This document shows, one piece after another, positions 6,202 to 9,537 of a stretch of DNA of 9,537 bases. Made by a program: the position numbers and the translations under genes. Where the stretch lies: NCBI GenBank assembly GCA_040753835.1, contig JBFMDM010000082.1, positions 1-9,537 of the forward strand. Direction: 5' to 3'. The notes under the pieces were generated by a model, which searched no databases, was not told the DNA's origin, and saw nothing but the letters and a program-made list of their open reading frames with translations. Source of the DNA: JACRIK01 sp040753835 (GTDB lineage: Bacteria > Planctomycetota > MHYJ01 > JACQXL01). Each line of letters starts with the position of its first letter. Position 1 is the stretch's first letter.

Positions 6202-6229
6202 ATTATAGATGAGATATGGTGATAGTCAA
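6202..6229 (-). promoter_or_regulatory. Near-consensus sigma70 promoter of the Memo-AMMECR1 fusion
   Basis: On the minus strand TTGACT (6229-6224), 16 bp, then a perfect TATAAT (6207-6202). Transcription should start about 6194-6197, that is 1-4 nt before the ATG at 6193, so the transcript would be leaderless for the lipoprotein form. The -35 follows the T-run of the preceding terminator by one base. Confidence 0.75.
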
Positions 6230-6230
6230 G

Positions 6231-6263
6231 AAAAACCCAGCCCCCCGAAGTGACATCGGAAGG
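6231..6263 (-). terminator. Probable intrinsic terminator after the 232-aa gene
   Basis: In the minus-strand transcript CCTTCCGA (6263-6256) pairs with TCGGGGGG (6248-6241), with two G-T wobbles and a 7-nt loop, followed by CTGGG and TTTTT (6235-6231). The five-base gap before the T-run makes it imperfect, but its place between a stop codon (6283) and the next promoter (6229) fits. The stem is built from a sequence related to the repeat at 6094-6128, so a dispersed repeat may have been recruited as terminator. Confidence 0.55.
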
Positions 6264-6282
6264 GGTAAGGGGGGATTAGAAT

Positions 6283-6981
6283 CTATGCGCCCGGCAGCCG
6301 GCTCACGGTCACGTGAATGGTGTCCGAGAATTGCCCGACCTGCACGTCGTCCATCCGGTAAACGGCCCGGTAGTCCCAGATTGCGGAGTTCTGCCCGGCC
6401 GGCAACTCAAAGGTGTCCAGATAATCCGGATGGGTGTCGTTGGCCAGGAAAACGAATCCGGACCCGTCCTTGCGGTCCACATAGATATCAATGGACTCAG
6501 CCGGTCCCTTTGACCAGATAATCAGCGGGCGGCCGACATCCAGCCGGCTCTTTAACTCCGGCTTGAGGTTGGGGATGTCAATGGTCTGCTCGTCGCCGAC
6601 TATGCCCAGGTCCTCGCCCATTGCCTCGGTATAGGACGGTGTGGACTTGATGTTGGCGACCAATTGCCTGATGCGCCTGAAGATGCCTTTTTGCACCGCG
6701 GGCGGCGCAGGCGGCAGGACCGGCGCAGTCGGGAACGGACCGGTCGGGCCCGGACCACCGTCTCTCAACAGGTTCTTGTAATTGGACAGGTCCTGCTTGA
6801 AGGTCTTGAATGACTCCTGTGCATCCAGGATGTAGTTGAACATAACGGCATCGGCCTGGACCGAGGCCAGTTCAGCCGGCGTGATGCCCAAGATTACGAC
6901 GTAGGTGGGCAGTTTCAGGGCGAAATTGTCCAGCCAGTCGGCCTTGCCCTTGTCGTCCTTGGGTAGATACGGTCTTTTCAT
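6283..6981 (-). CDS. Conserved-type hypothetical protein with C-terminal Fn3-like region
   Basis: This is a 232-aa protein starting MKRPYLPKDDKGKADWLDNF. Residues 1-73 look helical (LDNFALKLPTYVVILGITPAEL, then an amphipathic stretch), 75-98 are a glycine/proline-rich linker (GPGPTGPFPTAPVLPPAPP), 99-127 a short helical segment, and about 135-232 a beta-rich part resembling a fibronectin type III or similar sandwich (PLIIWSKGPAESIDIYVDR, then GFVFLANDTHPDYLDT and YRAVYRM...GQFSDTIHVTV). No signal peptide is seen. I recall similar proteins as hypotheticals in several bacterial phyla but know no function. The ATG at 6981 is preferred to a TTG six bases upstream; neither has a good Shine-Dalgarno. 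It has its own likely promoter and terminator. Another frame's stop (TGA, 6980-6978) overlaps this ATG as ATGA. Confidence 0.8.
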   Translation of the reverse strand: MKRPYLPKDDKGKADWLDNFALKLPTYVVILGITPAELASVQADAVMFNYILDAQESFKTFKQDLSNYKNLLRDGGPGPTGPFPTAPVLPPAPPAVQKGIFRRIRQLVANIKSTPSYTEAMGEDLGIVGDEQTIDIPNLKPELKSRLDVGRPLIIWSKGPAESIDIYVDRKDGSGFVFLANDTHPDYLDTFELPAGQNSAIWDYRAVYRMDDVQVGQFSDTIHVTVSRLPGA

Positions 6982-7010
6982 AAGCAAGTCATTTCTTTTT
7001 GCCTCAACTT

Positions 7011-7039
7011 ATTATAATCCAAGGGGTTAGATAGGTCAT
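7011..7039 (-). promoter_or_regulatory. Promoter of the 232-aa gene, -35 lying in the tandem repeat
   Basis: A perfect minus-strand TATAAT (7016-7011) is preceded by 17 bp and ATGACC (7039-7034), which shares TGAC with the consensus -35. That ATGACC is the conserved core of the outermost 21-bp repeat unit. Transcription would start near 7004, about 23 nt before the ATG. Confidence 0.5.
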
Positions 7040-7201
7040 CCAGCCCTGTTTTTAGGCCGTTCAGTGGCGCGTCCCGGTCATTGAGACGGCTGTCTGGGTC
7101 ACTGAGACGGTTGTTCCGGTCATTGAGACAGATGCCCCGGTCATCGGGGCGCTTGTCTGGGTCATTGAGACACCCGTCCCGGTCACAGAGGCGTGCGGTT
7201 G
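7034..7201. repeat. Array of eight 21-bp tandem repeats
   Basis: Units start at 7034, 7055, 7076, 7097, 7118, 7139, 7160 and 7181 with no change in period. Seven of eight begin GGTCA, and the best units read GGTCATTGAGACGG followed by TTGTCTG-like variable bases; the two nearest the 232-aa gene (7034, 7055) are the most diverged. Each unit contains GTC-ATTGA-GAC, a small inverted repeat. A period of 21 bp is two helical turns and also seven codons, so both a phased protein-binding array and a heptad-coding repeat are possible. There are no unique spacers. Confidence 0.88.
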
Positions 7202-7210
7202 CGAAGTCAA
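7061..7210 (-). CDS. Possible 49-aa Ser/Thr/Val heptad-repeat peptide
   Basis: A strong Shine-Dalgarno AAGGAGG (7220-7214) lies 3 nt before a TTG at 7210, which opens a 49-codon frame through six repeat units to a TGA at 7061. The peptide begins (M)TSQPHASVTGTGVSMTQT and consists of heptads of the form M-T-(G/Q)-T-x-V-S. Between units many changes are silent or conservative in this frame (GGA/GGG, CAG/CAA, ACA/ACG, serine as TCT and AGC), which weakly favours coding. Against it are the TTG start, the short spacing and the low-complexity product. It would be the gene after the kinase, whose stop is 56 bp upstream. I recognise no family. Confidence 0.35.
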   Translation of the reverse strand: MTSQPHASVTGTGVSMTQTSAPMTGASVSMTGTTVSVTQTAVSMTGTRH

Positions 7211-7213
7211 ATA

Positions 7214-7220
7214 CCTCCTT
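7214..7220 (-). promoter_or_regulatory. Strong Shine-Dalgarno with no ATG behind it
   Basis: AAGGAGG on the minus strand, 46 bases downstream of the kinase stop. The nearest initiator is a TTG 3 nt away (7210); no ATG occurs within the usual 5-12 nt. Its presence is the main reason to suspect a gene in the tandem repeat. Confidence 0.55.
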
Positions 7221-7265
7221 TCTTATGTTAGAGGCAGTATCTCTGTCCCCTGAATCTCCCTACAG

Positions 7266-9537
7266 TTATTTTGATTTTATCCTGTTTATTTCTTGTATCG
7301 CCTGGCTTTTCCATAAGTCGTTCTCTATTAATTTGGTTGTTTCTAATGCCCGGTCATACTCCCCTATTTCTGCATATCGTCTTGATATCTCGTAGATTGT
7401 TTTGCCTTTTTCATATTCGTCGTCGCCTTTAATGGTCTTGGCCATCTCAAGGGAAGCGGCTAACTGCTTGGATTTCTTTGACCGCTCTTCAGACGACATC
7501 TCAGAGGGTTTTTGCTTACATTCCTCAATTAATTTCCTTAGCCCAACGTCGTCTTTTATGCTAAGGGCTTTGGTGAAATATTTTATCGCCTTATTATATG
7601 AATTTTTATCATTGGTATTTTTGGCTGATTCCATAATCGCCTTGCCTTCAGCGACCAATTTGGCAAACATCTCTTCCTTATCTCTTGTCTCCATTTCCTC
7701 CCTCTGGGCTTTCTGTTTGGCTTCTTGCTGTTCTGCGATTGTCAGGAGTTTTTCAGGCAGTTCTGGCCTGAATTTCCTGATTTGCTGATAGGTATCCTGA
7801 ATCATTGCCTCGCTGATTTCCAGTCGTTTTTCTACCTGCCAGCCATTCGTTGCCGGGTCAAAATTCCTTTTGGTTTCTGTTCCCATCCAAGCATTTTCAC
7901 CAACCCTAACCAATGGAGAGGTCTGCCATTCATCCGGATATTGCAGATTACCCATATTTTTGAAATAAATGATACGTCGTTCATCCACAACAAAGGTTTT
8001 TCCTCGCGAATCAGCCGGATAGGCAACGAAAGCAAACGAGTATGGATAATAATCATCCGTCTTATCGCTATCCACGTCCCACGGGATACATCGGTATAAA
8101 TAATTCCGATAAGGTGCAGTATTTGTGCCTTGTCCGGACTGGTCGGCAAGTGCGATTGATTTAATATCCGAGCCGATAATCGCATCAATACCCGGCACGG
8201 CACAGAGGTCTTTTATAGAATGGATGTAGTCGTCCTGGTGATTCCCATCCAAATCCGCCCGGCGATAGATTTCCTGAGCCAGCGCCAGTTTCTCCAATAT
8301 TTCAGGGATATTCTTCTGATTCTGGTAGGCAATCATTGCTTTACTTGATAAGAGAGAGGGAATCGCAATTGCCGCAACAATCGGAACAAACATTATTCCC
8401 ACTATTATAGAACTCACAATTCCGGCAATGGCTAAACCTGTGCCTTTGAGTTGGCCATCCGAACGGTTAATCCTACGAATTGCCATAATCCCAAAGATAA
8501 TCCCTAAAAGTTGGGTAATACAGACAGGGATAAAAGCAACTACCAAACTCAGGATAGATAAAGTGCTGTATCGCGGTGTCTGGCTGGAAGGGACTATGGT
8601 TATTGGCTCAGCAGTTCCTGAAAGTATCTGGGATACTGCTGTTCCGACCTCACTCACCCTTTGGTATCGTTTGGACGGCTCGCGTTCCAGTGTCTTCATC
8701 ACAATATCATCCACCCGGACATCAATCTGGACCTTACGGCTGGGCAGTTCAAACTTACCGATAGGCAACTCACCCGTGAGCATCTCGTAAAAGACCACGC
8801 CTAAGGAATAAATATCGGCCCGGTGGTCAACATCCTTTGCCTTGGTGCGCTGTTCAGGCGCCATATAATCAATCGTGCCCATCACCTCCTGGGTCTTTGT
8901 GACCGGGTCAATTCTGACATCGCCCCTGACAATTCGTGCCAGGCCGAAATCAGCAATCTTGACCATTCCCTTCTTGTCTATGAGGATATTCTCCGGCTTG
9001 ATGTCGCGATGAACCACGCCTTCTGAATGGGCGTATTCCAATGCCTCGCAGAGTTGCGAGACAATCTTCAGCGCCTCCTCAGGCGGCAGTTTTCGTTCCT
9101 CAATCAACTGCCGGACAGTTACACCCTCCACGAATTCCATTACGAAATAGAATTGGTTGCCTTCCTGTGCGATATCATAAATACCCACGATATTCTGATG
9201 CGACAGCCCGGCCAATGCCTTTGCCTCGCGGTTGAATCTGGTGATAAACTCCTGGTCTGCTGAGAGTTTAGCGGGCAGAACCTTGATTGCCACGAAGCGG
9301 TCCAACATCGGCTGGAATACCTTATAGACCGTGCCCATCCCGCCCCGGCCCAGCATCTCCCTGATTTCATACTGGCCTAATTTGGCGCCGGACGGCAGAA
9401 TCGGCTCGTTCTCTATGCCGGAGAACTGCTGATTGGCGGTTTGGGTCGGCTCCATGGCAAACTGCATCAGGCATTTGGGGCAAGCGCGGTCGTTCTCATT
9501 GGCGGCGAGGAATTCCTTCCCGCATTTCGGACAATTA
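7266..9537 (-). CDS. Zinc-ribbon Ser/Thr protein kinase with DUF4190-like, pseudopilin-like and TPR-like parts (5' partial)
   Basis: The frame is open from the right edge to the TAA at 7268-7266 (756 residues visible; true start outside). Numbering from the edge: a zinc ribbon CPKC-(13)-CPKC at 2-22; a Hanks-type kinase domain at about 55-307 with G-loop GRGGMG (63-68), lysine in VAIK (82-85), HRDIKPEN (176-183), DFG (196-198) and APEQ (226-229). All catalytic residues are present, so it should be active. Two hydrophobic blocks (about 324-353 and 368-393) resemble DUF4190. The second runs into AAIAIPSLLSSK and then IPEILEKLALAQEIYRRADL, which looks like the N-terminal helix of type IV pseudopilins, followed by a soluble domain with DLDGNHQDDY. 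The C-terminal 170 residues are helical with TPR-like YNKAIKYFTKALSI and YDRALETTKLI. It is probably a membrane receptor kinase; a protein starting at the internal Met at 9467 would lose the zinc ribbon. Confidence 0.93.
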   Translation of the reverse strand, partial: NCPKCGKEFLAANENDRACPKCLMQFAMEPTQTANQQFSGIENEPILPSGAKLGQYEIREMLGRGGMGTVYKVFQPMLDRFVAIKVLPAKLSADQEFITRFNREAKALAGLSHQNIVGIYDIAQEGNQFYFVMEFVEGVTVRQLIEERKLPPEEALKIVSQLCEALEYAHSEGVVHRDIKPENILIDKKGMVKIADFGLARIVRGDVRIDPVTKTQEVMGTIDYMAPEQRTKAKDVDHRADIYSLGVVFYEMLTGELPIGKFELPSRKVQIDVRVDDIVMKTLEREPSKRYQRVSEVGTAVSQILSGTAEPITIVPSSQTPRYSTLSILSLVVAFIPVCITQLLGIIFGIMAIRRINRSDGQLKGTGLAIAGIVSSIIVGIMFVPIVAAIAIPSLLSSKAMIAYQNQKNIPEILEKLALAQEIYRRADLDGNHQDDYIHSIKDLCAVPGIDAIIGSDIKSIALADQSGQGTNTAPYRNYLYRCIPWDVDSDKTDDYYPYSFAFVAYPADSRGKTFVVDERRIIYFKNMGNLQYPDEWQTSPLVRVGENAWMGTETKRNFDPATNGWQVEKRLEISEAMIQDTYQQIRKFRPELPEKLLTIAEQQEAKQKAQREEMETRDKEEMFAKLVAEGKAIMESAKNTNDKNSYNKAIKYFTKALSIKDDVGLRKLIEECKQKPSEMSSEERSKKSKQLAASLEMAKTIKGDDEYEKGKTIYEISRRYAEIGEYDRALETTKLIENDLWKSQAIQEINRIKSK

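Larger units (their letters stand above)
6978..7259 (-). other. Open heptad-encoding frame without a start codon, ending in ATGA overlap
   Basis: This minus-strand frame is open for 93 codons from the TAG at 7262 to the TGA at 6980-6978. Across the 21-bp repeats it encodes heptads such as LNDPDKR, LNDRNNR, LSDPDSR, LNDRDAP, then LNGLKTG, LDDLSNP and LDYNKLR. The heptad leucine persists through the last two units although their DNA has diverged (codons CTC, CTG, TTG). No ATG, GTG or TTG follows the strong Shine-Dalgarno at 7214-7220 in this frame, so it may be a decayed small coiled-coil gene or chance. Confidence 0.3.

Noticed and set aside
7034..7201. CRISPR-like array
   Set aside because: The units are contiguous and diverge gradually; there are no unique spacers of constant length and no cas genes.
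7081..7395. Plus-strand frame with Arg/Ser-rich heptads over the tandem repeat
   Set aside because: It starts at TTG with no ribosome binding site and runs antisense into the kinase end; the RS pattern follows from the 21-bp repeat.
9456..9467. Internal ATG at 9467 (or 9455) as the kinase start
   Set aside because: The same frame continues to the window edge and encodes a zinc ribbon (two CPKC pairs), so the gene starts outside the window.

Overview
The window comes from a bacterial chromosome of moderate GC content, probably an uncultivated anaerobic or subsurface lineage. A Planctomycetota- or Omnitrophota-like origin is my best guess. It rests on the short ExeA-type ATPase with a GspC/PilP-like partner, the zinc-ribbon Ser/Thr kinase with a DUF4190-like membrane region, the exported AmmeMemoRadiSam proteins, and several palindromic repeats of a kind common in metagenome-assembled genomes. 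This is inference; no rRNA or marker gene is present.

Layout, left to right. (1) 1-1302, minus strand: an ExeA/GspA-like AAA ATPase (400-1302), followed with a 49-nt overlap by the start of a single-pass GspC/PilP-like membrane protein that runs off the left edge. They look like the start of a pilus or type II secretion operon. (2) 1303-1534: a divergent regulatory gap with a dispersed repeat and an 11-bp tandem repeat in front of a plus-strand XRE-HTH/LexA-like regulator (1535-2269) whose catalytic lysine appears to be missing. (3) 2299-3372, minus: a membrane-anchored, alanine-rich coiled-coil protein with a clear sigma70-type promoter and a strong Shine-Dalgarno sequence. (4) 3464-6193, minus: an AmmeMemoRadiSam module, made of a Tat-signal radical SAM enzyme and a lipoprotein-like fusion of Memo (system B) and AMMECR1 (system A). 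(5) 6231-7265, minus: a terminator, a 232-aa protein with a C-terminal Fn3-like region, its promoter, and an array of eight 21-bp tandem repeats just upstream. The array overlaps a possible 49-aa peptide gene and a second heptad-encoding frame. (6) 7266-9537, minus: a large zinc-ribbon Ser/Thr kinase with membrane, pseudopilin-like and TPR-like parts, cut by the right edge.

Two signals stand out. Three unrelated palindromic repeats are carried in frame in the two AmmeMemoRadiSam genes, each exactly at a tolerant boundary: after the lipobox, between Memo and AMMECR1, and at the Tat signal cleavage region. The 21-bp array (7034-7201) is the least explained structure. It has strict period, corresponds to two DNA helical turns and also to seven codons, supplies the -35 box of the next gene's promoter, and encodes heptads in two minus-strand frames.
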